A stretch of 64,000 nucleotides of DNA from Steinernema hermaphroditum (GCA_030435675.1 CM059622.1:1240001-1304000); one strand, 5' to 3'; shown: positions 26,167 to 38,164, numbered from the stretch's first letter. Made by a program: numbers and translations. Notes: a model not told the origin generated them from the letters alone.

Positions 26167-26822
26167 AATTGTTGACGGTATTACGTGTACAAAAGGTTTA
26201 TTTGTTGCGAATTTTACGAGTATAAAGACGTGATTTCTCTCAAGCCTGGACAGTCCTATTCACAGACACAGTAGAAGCGCCTGCGTCAGATATTGAAATC
26301 GGTTGGACAGTGGAATGCTTTATTTCCTCCGTTATCTAGTTTAAATACACAAAACTGGAAAACATAGACAGAGGCGGGGAAGATCTGCCGCGGGGCTCTG
26401 GGCCGATGTCGATGACATCTTCTAGTTTCTCGCCATTCGGCGACAGATATAGTAGACATCGTCCACCGCCTAGACTGTTTGTCTACAAATTGAGACGACA
26501 AGTCTCATGGTGAAGCACGAATGTTTGCAAACCAGACAACCTCTATTTCTCCTCGACCCGAGGGACCAGACAATCGAATCCTGTCTAGACAGAAGACCAC
26601 AAGTATGTAGAAGCTAGAGTGGCCACTATGGCGAGAACTACTTGGATCCTGAGGCTCGGCGTCACCGACCACCACGAAGGACAAGCAAAAGAAGTGGAAA
26701 TCACGGATTTTAAACCTAAAAACAGAAACACAAGTGTGCGCAAGACGCGCACACACCAAATAATATGACAACGTATCAACTTTTACAAGACAACAACTAA
26801 TGTTAGACGGTCCTCTGGCACC

Positions 26823-28042
26823 CTATGCCTTTGCCTTCACCATCCTCTTCTTCTTAGGAGGGTACTCTCCAACGTACGGCTCCGGATACACGGCATTCTT
26901 GTCGATCTCGCTGATTTTCTTGGGAGGGTTTACAGCCATAAGATCTGGATCGAAGCTACCCTCGATGGCCTCGATGTCGCGGACGTAACCAGGATATCGA
27001 TCTCGGAAGAAGAAGGGAAACTGTAAGCACAATAAATCAGGATAGTCAAGGTGTGTAGACGCACCATGAAGTTGTCACCAGCGGGGGTGGAAATGAATGT
27101 ATTGCCGCCATAATACAGGATGCGTGGCTTCCCGATCTCTTTGATGCCCAGCTGTTCCTCGCGCAAACGACGAGGGTTAGGTCCAAGAGCCTAAATAAGT
27201 CGAAATCAGAAGATAAACCAGGACATTTCAGGCACATTCAGTTCGTCAAAGTGCTTATCCAGCAGAGCTTCCTTCTCCACGCGAGTCAGTTTCTTCTTCT
27301 CAGCCTGGGTGGATATCGGTGTAGCCGGTTCTTCGAGGGAGACCTGCTTCATACACTCAGTGATGCCGAAGGTGTCATGATCCTGTTCATAGGCAGGCTG
27401 CTCGGCGGCTTCATAGTACTGCGCCTCGACGATGTGTTCCTGTTGCGCGGCATCAACATAGTGCTGATCTTGAGCAACCTGGTACTGTTGGCCGGTCTCT
27501 TCGTAGTACTGCGCCTGGGGGCTGTGGTCCTGTTGGACAGGCTCCTCGTACCAGTGAGGCTGACCGTCCTGGTCGAAGTAATAGTACGCCTGGGAATCTT
27601 CATCAAAGTAGTACTGAATTTCAGGGACCACGTCATGATGCTGTTGCTCAGAGGACACCTCATGATGTTGCTGCTGCTCAGGGACCACCTCATGATATTG
27701 TTGCTCAGGGACCACGTCATATTGCTGCTCTTGTTGAGGTACAGCTAAAACGAACAAGATATAAAGGTCTCTACATCCATCATGCATACCGTCTTGAGCA
27801 GGTTCTTGCTCAGCAGCAACCTCTGTGGCTTGATAAAGCTGTCCGCTGGGATCCCAGATGTTGCCTTGGGCGTCACAGTAGAACATATGTTCATCGTAAT
27901 AGCCGCCGTACTCGTCCAATTCGTAGGTACGGAATGGGTTACCCTGCGCGTCTAGGACGGTACTTGGGACAGGGTGGCCTTGTTCATCGTAACGCTGGCC
28001 GATTTCGCCGCCGTCGAGAGCTACATTTGGCTGTTCAGCCAT
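26823..28042 (-). CDS. Q/Y-rich hypothetical protein with conserved-looking C-terminus
   Basis: Four exons in transcript order join in frame to 361 aa: 28042-27790, 27744-27236, 27190-27065, 27020-26823. Residues 1-80 carry repeated Asp/Gly/Tyr motifs such as YDEQGHP and YYDEHMFYCDAQGN. Residues about 85-210 are a low-complexity Gln/His/Glu/Tyr tract with repeats of EQQYHEVVPEQQ type. The C-terminal 110 residues are more complex, with GKPRILYYGGNTF and FFFRDRYPGYVRDIEAIEG. I do not recognise the family. A strong acceptor, TTATTCCAG, abuts the ATG, so the mRNA may be trans-spliced there or have a 5'-UTR intron. The gene converges on TRPM with about 650 bp between stops. Confidence 0.75.
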
Positions 28043-28559
28043 CTGGAATAACAGAAAAACATTAGAAAGCAAAACGACAGAAATCGGGTTATCGCGTCAC
28101 GTCACTAAGTTGCGCACAAAAGATCGCCACCAAAGAACGTTTTTTGAAAAGTGGACAAGAACAAAAATCAGCGCGCCAATCCAGCTTGCGACGATTGCAA
28201 CGTGTGCATCCACTCGATTCGATTCTTCGGGCACCGAGAGAGCGGTGTATGTCAAAACGGTTCGTCCATCTGAAAAGCTGAAACGTTTCCGATACGGTTT
28301 CACAAATATGTGCATTCCTGTTCATTCGGACTGACAGAAACAACAGACGAAATGAACCACAACGCCCAAAAAGCTGCGTTTCATGTCTGTATGAGGTATA
28401 AGGGGAACAATCGCGACGGGACCCCAATTTTCAATCGTGTTCCTCTCATCATTCAATCAATCGTCTCTCTATTTCTGGAGAAAATCAGACTAGTCTGTAA
28501 AGTGTTTCCCAACTGCTTCACAGCTTAGGACTGTCCTTAGTTATTTAAGGTTACGGGCG

Positions 28560-28720
28560 AGCCGCAGGCGAACCCCGTATTCATTTTTGCGCATGGGCTA
28601 ACATCCAGGCTTGGCTTAGGACTATGCCTAGTTATATAAAGCGAGCCCGAAGGGCGAACCCTGGTTTGGCTTAGGCCGTAAGGCTGTATTTGTTTGACCC
28701 CGCGGCGAAACGTCGTAGAC
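28560..28720. repeat. pair of GC-rich repeat units between two genes
   Basis: Two similar units each run from a CTTAGGACT...CCTAGTTAT-type segment into GGGCGAGCCGCAGGCGAACC or GCGAGCCCGAAGGGCGAACC. They lie between the Q/Y-rich gene start and the helicase stop. No coding potential or known RNA was recognised. Confidence 0.45.
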
Positions 28721-28907
28721 CGTGTCTACAGACGAATCGAAACTTTACAAGAAACATTGAGGGAAGCAAACTCGATCACGCCAGCGACCCATCTGCAGCG
28801 TAACAAACATTTGCTCAACACTTTTTATGTCAACAAGGTAATAACAATAACAAAAAGGGACAAGCTCCCACAGGTTAATAATGACAGCAAACATAATGCA
28901 CCTTCTT

Positions 28908-31900
28908 CTACCACCCCGCATTCATTTCTTCCATAGTCGGCCCCGCCTCGCTGAAGGCTGAGCATTCGGGCTGCTTGCCTTCAGAGATGTCAATGAGGAA
29001 CTGAGGCGCCTCCTGCTGCGACCCTCTAACGATCTAAACGATCAAGATCATTAAATGTAAGCGTTGAAGGCCTTCACTTACGTCAACGATCTCCTTGACA
29101 AGGTCTGAATTGTCGCTCTCCGGATCGACAAAGCTGGTGGCAGTTCCCTCGCACAGACGTCCGGTTCGCCCAATACGATGGATGTAGGTGGTAGCATCTT
29201 GAGGGAGGTCGTAGTTGACTACGTGCTCCAGATCATGAATGTCGATACCACGGGCGCAGACGTCGGTTGCAACCAACACATAGCACTGTCCCTCACGGAA
29301 GTCACGAAGCGCTTTCTCGCGAAGATCCTGAGATCGGTCACCGTTGATGCTGGTAGCACGAATTCCTTTCGTGGAGAGATAGCCAGCGACGAGATCCGTT
29401 GTGCGCTTCAGAGTCACAAAAACGAGCGTCCGCTTGACGTGGGCATCCTCGGCTGCAACAAAGACAATAAGAAAACTGAGATCAAGCAAATCACTTACGA
29501 TTCTCGCCTGCCTTGGTCATTCGCTCCTTTGTTTCTTCCAGTTCCTTTTCAAGGATCTCTTGGATTTTCTTGTTCTTGTCAAACTTCGAAACCGTCAAAA
29601 ACTTCTGCATGACTCTGCTGGATGCGTGCCCCGTTGTTTGCTTGTTGCTGACCATTACGCGTTTTGTGGGGCGCAGGATCTGGTTCGCGAGCTCTTGCAC
29701 AGCATCGGAGAAGGTGGCACTGAAGAGCAGCGTCTGCCGATTCTCAACCTAAACAATGCACTTATTACGTTTTGCTCAAGTTGACAAAATCGTACATCAG
29801 GGAAGCCCTCGAAACGGATGATCTCCAAGATGTCTTCCCAGAAGTTGCTCTCCAAGAGGTGATCGGCTTCGTCGAGCACCAAGTACCTCAAGTTCTCAAA
29901 GCGAATCTAGAAATGGAGATTAATTCGCACCTCGTATTTAAGCAACCGTGTACCTCCTTGTTGTTAACGAAGTGCTTGAGACGGCCTGGAGTGGCGCACA
30001 AGATGTCACAGCCAGCGCGGATTTCTCTCAGATTCTCCCGCACGCTGTACTGTCCATAGGCCTTCGCGACAGAAACGGGGGTTCCATGGGCAAACTTTCT
30101 TCCTTGATCCGACAGCTGCAGCACCAATTCTCTTGTAGGTCCGATGACGATGGCGACAGGACAACAGCGCGTCATTTTATCAGCTGCAGGTTGCTCGATG
30201 ATCTTCTGCATGATGGGGAGCAGGAATGCAGCGGTTTTTCCTCCTCCCGTCTCAGCGTGTCCCATGACGTCATAACCGCCAGTAATGAGTGGCATAACCC
30301 CAGCCTGGATCTTTCTTGGGCGGGCGTACTTGCAACGATTGACAATATTGTCGTGGAGCTGCTCGTTGAAGTTGCAGTCATTCCATGTCCTATAGAGCCA
30401 ATAAATTATTATCATGTTACGCTGAGCACCGGCACTCACTTGTAGACCACGACTTTGCTTTCATCAATGCCCTTCACGATGACGTCTTCATCGGTATCAG
30501 CAACGTCAGAGTAAACGGCACTCTGCTGGTCTTCCTTGAAGAGCTCATCAACTTCTTTGATGGTGGGAATATAGGTCGACGGAGGAGGATTTGTGTTCAT
30601 TTCGCCACCCTCGCCAAACCCAGGCCCTCCTTCGTTGTTCTCAGCTCCGCCCCGAGTACCACCTTAACATGAAAATATTACATTATGCAAATGCGAGCTA
30701 ATGCGAACCAAAGCCTCCACCACGGCCGCCGCCATGACCGAATGAAGAACCGGCGTCCACGCCTTCCTCACTGTTTCCGGCACCAAAGCCGCCACGGCCT
30801 CCGAAACCACCGCCACGGCCACCTCGTGTTCCAAATCCGCTGTCACCCTGCGTGTTGTCAGCTCCACCGCCAAAGCCTCCACCACGACCGCCACCTGAAC
30901 ATGACAACATTACATGTTTCGTCCAAGAGAGAGAATATCTTTACCAAATCCACCGCCACGGCCACCACCACGACCGAACGAAGAACCGGTGTCTGTGCCT
31001 TCATCGTTATTTCCGGCGCCGAAGCCGCCACGGCCTCCGAAACCACCACCGCGGCCACCTCGTGTTCCAAATCCGCTGTCACCCTGCGTGTTGTCGGCTC
31101 CACCGCCAAAGCCTCCTCCACGACCGCCACCTTAACATGAGAACATTACATGTTATGTAAAGGGATGGTATATTCTTACCGAATCCACCACGGCCACCAC
31201 CGCGACCAAATGAAGAACCGGTGTCTGCGCTTTCCTCGTTGCTTCCGGCGCCGAAGCCACCACGGCCTCCGAAACCACCTCCACGGCCGCCTCGGGTTCC
31301 AAATCCGCTGTCACTCTGCGTGTTGTCGGCTCCACCACCAAAGCCTCCTCCACGACCGCCACCTTAACATGAGAACATTACATGTTATGCCCAAGAAACA
31401 GTATACTCTTACCGACTCCACCACCACGGCCAACACCGCGACTGAATGAAGAGCCGGTGTCTGCGCTTTCCTCGTTGTTTCCGGCGCCGAAGCCGCCTCG
31501 GCCTCCAAAGCCACCGCCGCGGCCTCCTCGGCTTCCAAATCCGTTGTCACCCTGCGTGTTGTCGGCTCCACCACCAAAACCTCCTCCACGACCGCCACCT
31601 TAACATGAGAACATTACATGTTATGTAAAGGGATAGTATATTCTTACCGAATCCACCACGGCCACCACCACGACCGAATGAGGAACCGGTGTCTGCGTTT
31701 TCGTCGTTGTTGCTGGCGCCGAAGCCACCACGGCCTCCGAAACCACCTCCACGGCCGCCTCGGGTTCCAAATCCGCTGTCACTCTGCGTGTTGTCGGCTC
31801 CACCACCAAAGCCTCCTCCACGACCGCCACCTTAACACGAGAACATTATATCCGACGCCCAAGGAATAGTATATTCTTACCGAATCCACCACGGCCACCA

Positions 31901-32010
31901 CCACGACCGAATGAGGAACCGGTGTCTGCGTTTTCGTCGTTGTTTCCAGAGCCAAAGCCGCCTCGGCCTCCAAAGCCACCGCCGCGTCCGCCTCCAAAGC
32001 CAGCACTCAT
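28908..32010 (-). CDS. Vasa/GLH-type DEAD-box RNA helicase
   Basis: Twelve exons in transcript order join in frame to 856 aa: 32010-31881, 31830-31648, 31598-31413, 31362-31180, 31130-30945, 30894-30709, 30662-30440, 30389-29954, 29906-29796, 29748-29499, 29452-29082, 29033-28908. Residues 1-360 are Gly/Arg/Phe-rich FGG and RGG repeats, largely from five tandem phase-1 exons. The helicase core follows: motif I AETGGGKT 471-478, PTRELVLQ, TPGR, DEAD 583-586, SAT, GDRSQDLREKALRDF and HRIGRTGR 783-790. The end is acidic with a terminal Trp (EMNAGW). Family members unwind short RNA duplexes in germ granules, and FGG repeats tether GLH helicases to the nuclear pore face of P granules. No CCHC zinc knuckles were seen, unlike C. 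elegans GLH proteins. Motif I has GGGKT rather than GSGKT. Confidence 0.88.
30663..31880 (-). repeat. tandem exon-intron repeat array in the helicase gene
   Basis: Exon starts fall at 31830, 31598, 31362, 31130, 30894 and 30662, so units alternate 232 and 236 bp. The five repeat exons are 183 or 186 nt and both ends are phase 1, so whole units can be added without a frameshift. The introns are 46-50 nt. Introns 31599-31647 and 31131-31179 are nearly identical, and alternate units match best, indicating a duplicated two-exon block of 468 bp. Confidence 0.88.
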
Positions 32011-32715
32011 ATTTGAGGTTCTGCTGGAAAACAAAAAAGTCAACTTCCCTCGTGAATTCCGAGCAAAATTCACAGCACACACGAAAAAAAAATTCAGAAA
32101 AACGATGGTTAACCCGCAGCAGCTGTCCGTGCAAAGTAGGCGAAGTAACCAACCGTAGACAGCTGTCTGTACGCATCCGCTAAAGACCGACCATTTTGAA
32201 TATGTTTCCTGACGATAGAATTCGTAGGTTCAGTTCTGTCTTCTTTTTTGCGATTTGAAAATTCAGTTGCCCCTCGGCGGATCGGTTGTTCGTTGCTGGT
32301 GATTTTCAGGTTGGTCTTTTTCGTGACTAGGACGTACTATTGGCGCTCTATTTGCGCAGTTTGCGAGCTTCTGTCTCATGCGAGTTTGCGAGCATCTACG
32401 TTCGGTCATCTTTCGCATTTTTCAAAAGCTAGCAGCGTTCAAACTGTTAGATGGCACCTGTAAAACGTTGGAAGTGCCTATCAAACTGTTCGTAAACTGA
32501 AAGGGGAACTTTCACGACCGCTAATACACTTCTGCAAAATACAAATGAAATTTAAAATATATTGATCTTTTTAAAGACATTTCTGTTCATAATAGTCTGC
32601 TTTTTGCGGTAAATGCTGTTTATCTGTCTGTGCGAGATTTGCCTATTTCGTTCAATACACTTGTTGTAACATTGCAATTTTTAGTGTCCACCCGAACTCA
32701 ACCGGTCAACCAGCG

Positions 32716-34617
32716 ATGGATGACTTCTGCGAGGCACCCAACGCCATGGCTGTAATAGGCTTAAGCAACGCAGCAGCTTACTTCCAAAACTCGTGTCTGG
32801 TTTTCTGTCTCATGATACCGCTGCCTCTTGTTCTCTTCACTTACGTTATTTTTAAGCTGTACGCAGGTGGGAAGCAGTGGTTTTGGCATTCACATGTATG
32901 ATCAATGACATTCTAGGTGATAAGAAGAACGCAGTCCAGTCGCGCGCCATGCACGATTTGTTGACAACGATTCGCGAGCTGGAGGTGCTCAACGGGGAGC
33001 ACTGCAGCGAACTCAGCCGCATGAAGCTGCAGGTTGAAGAGCTGGCGGAAGTTCGACAGCAGCTGAAAGCGAATGATAAGGTTCTTTTGGATCCACTAGG
33101 CTTATTCTCATGTCATAAGTTCAGGAGCAACAAGAGCGTATTTTGTGCATGGAAAAGCAGTTAGCCGAGAAGATAGAAACTTTGAAGTCAACCGAAGCTC
33201 GTTTGGTCCAACTGCGCTCACTTCTTCACAACAGCGAAATGGAACGTGATCGCTTGAAGGAAGAACTTGCGGTTGTTGACGAACGTGTACAGGCCAGCCG
33301 AGAAAGTATTGACGATCTCGAAGCGCAACTGGAAAAGCTGAAGGCAGAAAACCGGAGTTTGTTCAAACAATTGAGCGAAGCTTGTGAAGCCAATCAGCTG
33401 AAGCCAACCAAAGAGGATTCCAGCCAAACCGACTCAAAAAAGGAGGATGTCGTCGATGTCACTCGTCTGCGAGTCGATATGCACAAGCTGGACAAAGAAG
33501 TCGAGCAAGCTCGGTAAGCAGACCGCTCTAGGAGTTGTGCAGACTTTTAAATGAGACGCCGATTGTCTGTTTCTGCAAGTGTAGGGCGCGGCAACCGCTC
33601 ACAGATTAACACGTGGTTCTGACTGAGTGAGCTTTCCAGACGGTTACACATCAAATGTAGACTGTCTGATTTTGCAGCCCTTTCCTTTGATGTTGCGGTA
33701 GATAGCCTAGCGGTCTCATTTGACAGGCATGAGTCGTATATGATTATTTTTTAACTTTCAAAAATGCACTTAGGCATCTAAAGTGGTAACTGTGTTAATG
33801 TAAGAGTCTGCGAGACCAGTCAACCGTTTTCAACCGCAATGCAATTGATTTTGAACTCTGGCAGCAGCATAATATATGTCATTAAATTCATTCCCTTTCA
33901 GCGCTGACCTTTGCAAGGCAAAGGATGAACTCACTCATCTGCGCAAGGAACTCGAACTCAAGGAAGGCGAACTCTGTGAGAAGAAGGACAAGCTTGATGA
34001 ATACAAAGACTTCGTCCAAATGTACAACGAAAGCCAAGCGGAGCATAAGAGGAAGGACGAAGAAAAGCACGCGTTGGATCAAGAGAACAAGCAACTTCTC
34101 AAGGAATTAGATGAGTCGAAGTGTAAAGCTGTCCATCTCGAGAGTACTCTGTCTTCGTTACAACAAGCTAATGCTACTCTGAAGGGAGAAATCGTGAAGC
34201 TGGAGCAGGAGAAGTTGAAGCTTGACAATGACAATTTGCAACTGATTGACCAGCTTCGCGATGCACTTCACGAGAAGGAAATTCTTGAGCAGGCAGTCCA
34301 AAAAGCCGTTGTATCTGTCGAGGATGAAGAAAACGTGGAAGCGCCTCGTGAGCCTGTTCATAGCGTTCGACCTCTTTGGAACCCTCCTGAAGATATCTGT
34401 GATGATAGGTAATTAGATGCATTTACAGAAATATTCCCTACACATTCTATTTAGCTTTGTGGCTCCTGAAGAAGCTGCCAATGAGAGCGGCTCTGAGAGT
34501 GTTCGTCACCGCAAGGTCTTAAAACTTGGAGAGCGTCCAACAGCTATTCCGTCACCTGTCAACAGCACTCGAAGGGAGCCGCGAAAGGAACTGCGCTTTG
34601 ATGATAGCTGGGCTTAA
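32716..34617 (+). CDS. membrane-anchored coiled-coil protein
   Basis: Five exons join in frame to 457 aa: 32716-32866, 32917-33080, 33125-33513, 33902-34408, 34455-34617. One hydrophobic segment lies at about residues 28-48 (LVFCLMIPLPLVLFTYVIF). From about residue 60 to 375 the protein is continuous coiled coil, rich in Leu, Glu, Lys and Gln with heptad spacing. The C-terminal 80 residues are polar, with Ser and Arg-rich patches. There is no signal peptide before the hydrophobic segment, so an N-terminal anchor with cytoplasmic coiled coil (ER- or Golgi-tether style) is likely. I cannot name an ortholog. It is divergent from the helicase gene with about 700 bp between starts. Confidence 0.8.
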
Positions 34618-35042
34618 GGCATTTTTGTTTTGTACCGTGAGTCTGTGCTATTTCTGTCTCGTTGTTACGTTATAAGGTGTGCATGTGATTATTTACTTAC
34701 AGTCTATGAAGTGTCGCAAGGTAAAAAAAAACTTGTTTGATGTGTTTGGTACTCGTGATTCTTTCTCGTTGTGTGTCGAACTCAATGCTGTACCTGATAG
34801 ACAGTTACTGATGGTTCAGAGGCATGAGATGTCTATACGATTTGGGGATGTACAGGTCGCTCAATATACTCTACTGTCTCCCATGTTGCACGAAGTGTCT
34901 GAAAAGCAATTGAAGCGACGTTTTTGTGTCTTCTAGATAAGAAGACGCCAACGCGAAACGTCTCCTCCGCAATGCACTTCATTTATTCAGTCCCATTCGC
35001 TTCCAATAAAGCGCCGCCGTCGACGCCTTCTACACATTCGCG

Positions 35043-37291
35043 ATGCGATCGTGTGCGTTTCTTCTCATCGGACTGTTCGCCCTCGGCGTCGCCGACTTCA
35101 ACACCTTCGACTTTCCCCACCGCTTCGGCGCCGAGCAGCTGAAATGCCAGGACTTCTACGCGGCGACGTGCAATTTCGCCACCAACCGCAACAAGTCCTT
35201 CACCGCCGAACTCCGTGACCGTTTCTACGACGACGTCTTGAAGCTTGTCCTCAACTACGACCTCGGCTTCAAGGATCCCATCTTCTCCTATATGCGCGAG
35301 GCGAGAGGGATGGAAGATTACGGTAAACCAAGGCGCTTCAGATCTTTATGCATGAGACCTACGACGCCCGCCAGTTCAACGATGGAGAAGCTCTCGCTCG
35401 CCAAGCCTACGAGGGAGAACGGTACCCGGTGATCACCGAGGACTACGAGCACAAGAAGCAACTCAATGTCCTGGCCAATGGGGGTCAGTTGGCCACCTCC
35501 TTCAAGTGGTCTCTCTACCTACCGCAATCCCATTTCCTCCTTCAGGCAAGGGAAAACTCATCAACGAGACCTGCGCCTTCACCAAGTGTCCCGCCTTCAT
35601 CCAGGGGATCGCTTACGGCTACAAGAAGCTCACAGATCGCCACAGCCGAATGGACATGGCGACGTGGACAGTGAAGGCCAGCTACCGTAACCCGGGCGTT
35701 GACTTCCTCGAAACGAAAAAGACCATGATCAAGGAATTTAAAACTCTCAAGGGCAATGTAAGTCCACCGTATCTTTGAGTACCGTAACCCACAAAGAGAA
35801 CTACAGAAGGACTTTCATCTTAAACTCCTCCGAAGCACAGAAATGGCACCCTACGTAAACATGGTCATCATGAAGCTAATGATCGAGAACAAAAAGCTCC
35901 TTTCGAAACAGAAACGAGCCACGCTCACAAAATTCTATGGCCTCATCCGCGATGAGTTCATCGCCAGCATCAAGGTATACTGTAGCCGCTTCCGATCGTC
36001 TATTTCGTGTCCACACAGAGTATTTCGTGGTTGAGCGAGAAGGACAAGAAGCAGGCCATGGACATGGTGAAGAAGCTCGAGACGAACGTCTATTTCTCTG
36101 ATAAAATCGACAATTTAGCCATCTACAAAGACGCCTTGAAGTTTTACCAGGACGAAGTCAAGAAGAATCTGGGCAAGATGACCTACAAGACGTTAGTTCG
36201 AAGTAGACGTCTTGAGACTTACAGTCCAATTTTTTCGAACTCCAAAAAGCGATCAATCACAGCGTGGCGAGACCCAGAATCTGATCTAGCCAATTGTCCA
36301 GCCAATTGCTCGCTGTTTTCAATGCGCTAGAGCAACTTCTGAGTCTCATCACGCGGTGATTGGTCGCTTTTGTGGAGTTCGAAAGAAAATAGACCATATA
36401 GTGCACAGGATAGACATTCAGTGGAAGTCAGCTAATCCAGCCATTTCTGTCTATGTCCAAAGTTCCTCATTTTAGACTATAAACAGTTTATCGTCTAGAT
36501 ATTTCATAGAGCACTTTTAGCGGAGTCACCACCTACGAAAAGCTCATGAATCATCTCCGCGTCGAAGTGCACAAAGCCTTCCGCCACTACCTGAACCGCG
36601 AGAAGTCGAACGGCTCTTTCTTGAGACATCTAAACGGCGAAAGACCGATCTACGAATTCAACCCACTCCACCAGAACGACCTCCAGCACATCGTAAGGCA
36701 TGTGCTGTACGTGCACACGTCGACAACCCCCTTCAGGCCTTCTACCCAGCCGTCTCGCACTACCTGCAGCAGAAGCTCCCCTATGGCATCCAGTTCGGCG
36801 CCGTCGGATTCGCCTTCGCCCGCGAGATGTTCGCCAGAATGGCAAAGGATTTCAAGCTCAACCCCACCGATGCGGAGAAGCTCAAGAAGGTTCAGCGCTG
36901 CTACGCCGACTACTACCAGTCGTTCGGGGTGAAGCAGCGTGACGGAGAGCTGCACTTCAACGAGCGCAACATCAAGGTGCGCGACGGAATTGCCGACGTC
37001 GAAGCCATGCGCATCGCCTACAACGCGCTGATCAAGTCCGACGTCTACCGAGGCTTCAAGTCGTCTATGTCTATGTCTGCCTTCAACGACGTCGAGTGGT
37101 TCTTCCATACGGCCCTTCTGGGAACCTGTGACGAGCGCGCCGATCTGGAGCAGTATGAAGCGTTGCGAGGCGATTCTCTGACGCGTCTCAATGCGATCGT
37201 TCGCCAGATGCCGCAGTTCTCGCGACTTTTCCGTTGTGGGGCTGGCGACAAGATGCGTGCTGTCGAGAAGATTTGCCAAGTTTTTGCCTAA
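35043..37291 (+). CDS. M13 (neprilysin-like) peptidase homologue lacking the zinc-binding histidines
   Basis: Seven exons give one frame of 559 aa: 35043-35300, 35342-35483, 35546-35757, 35807-35974, 36019-36191, 36521-36692, 36737-37291. The first intron needs a GC donor; a GT donor at 35323 would leave only a 19-nt intron or break the frame. A signal peptide (residues 1-17) is followed by CQDFYAATC, like the CDDFY...C of M13 ectoenzymes. Where M13 enzymes have HEXXH, the sequence reads REMFA (404-408): both His are lost, Glu is kept. The third ligand motif ENIAD reads DGIAD (458-462). The end, FSRLFRCGAGDKM...KICQVF, matches the M13 C-terminus. It is likely a secreted pseudoenzyme; the lack of a TM anchor and the short length fit that. 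A MITE lies in intron 5. Confidence 0.8.
36221..36400. mobile_element. MITE, foldback type, in an M13-homologue intron
   Basis: TTTTTTCGAACTCCA...AAAGCGATCAATCAC at the left pairs with GTGATTGGTCGCTTTTGTGG...TTCGAAA at the right. A better preserved copy of the same family is at 39917-40113. Confidence 0.75.
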
Positions 37292-37646
37292 ACCTGTGTG
37301 TTTTTCTCAAAAGTAAATGTGAAATGAGCATCAGAAATGGGGCAGTACTGAGGCTCAGATTGACCAGACAGAACCGGCCTTTAATAATTGTCTTCTTTAA
37401 ATGTTTGCAGGTGCAGACAACCAAGACACGACCGCTTCCGAGTATCTAAGAAGATAGAATGTCAATCACCGCTAAGCTACCAGAGACATAGACGTCTATC
37501 CCAAACCGCGAAATGACTCATTCCATTATTGTATAGAACCAGAGGAGACGGCACACTCGTGCTGAAGGAACACGTAAGACCAAATCTATAACAGCAATTT
37601 AATGCAAATATTCAAAAATAAACAAAATAATTTTTATTATGCAACC
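37292..37646. other. spacer between convergent genes
   Basis: 355 bp of AT-rich DNA between the stops of the M13 homologue and the AT-hook gene. No repeat or RNA gene was seen. Confidence 0.5.
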
Positions 37647-38164
37647 TCAAAGGTAGCTGCCTGCGAGCCTGAGGAGCTTCTTGCGCCAGCTGAAGCGCTC
37701 CTTGTCCATTCCGAAAGTGAATCGCAGTGTGACGTACTCGCCGAGAACGTCGCCTTCCGTTCTTTGTGACGTGTTCAGTAGTCCCATCAGGTTTGAAATA
37801 AGTGCAGCCAGCGTTGCTGTTGGTAGGGTCTAAATGGAAAGGTAAAGAACACCGAACAGTATGACATAAATACCACATGTGCTGGGAGTAGAGTCGAACC
37901 GGCGCGGACCGTAGCTTCTTGTTGGTGAGCCGGGGCGACACTCGCCTCTTCACTGACCACCCCGACTTCACGATTCACTGCTAAGTCGGCGGCGTTCGGC
38001 TCGATTTCCACGTGATTGACCGGCTCCGGATTCACGACAGCAGCTTCCTTGCGTGGGCGGCCGCGTCCACGAGGCTTCGTAGTTTGCACAGCAATGACTT
38101 GTGCCAACCTTTTCCTGCTAACTTGGCGCAGTGCACCGGAAGCTAATTGACGACGAGGAGCCAT
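37647..38164 (-). CDS. small AT-hook protein
   Basis: Two exons in transcript order, 38164-37874 and 37829-37647, join in frame to 157 aa. RGRGRPRK at about residues 32-39 is a canonical AT-hook, which binds the minor groove of AT-rich DNA, so a nuclear chromatin role is likely. The N-terminus is basic (MAPRRQ, VSRKRL); the middle is Ala/Val/Glu-rich; the C-terminus contains FGMDKERFSWRKKLLRLAG. The intron is 44 nt with a good acceptor (CCATTTAG). I do not recognise the full-length family. Confidence 0.65.

Noticed and set aside
30685..32183. Plus-strand His/Arg- and Pro-rich frames
   Set aside because: Antisense shadows of the Gly/Arg-rich helicase exons; the repeat makes all frames open.
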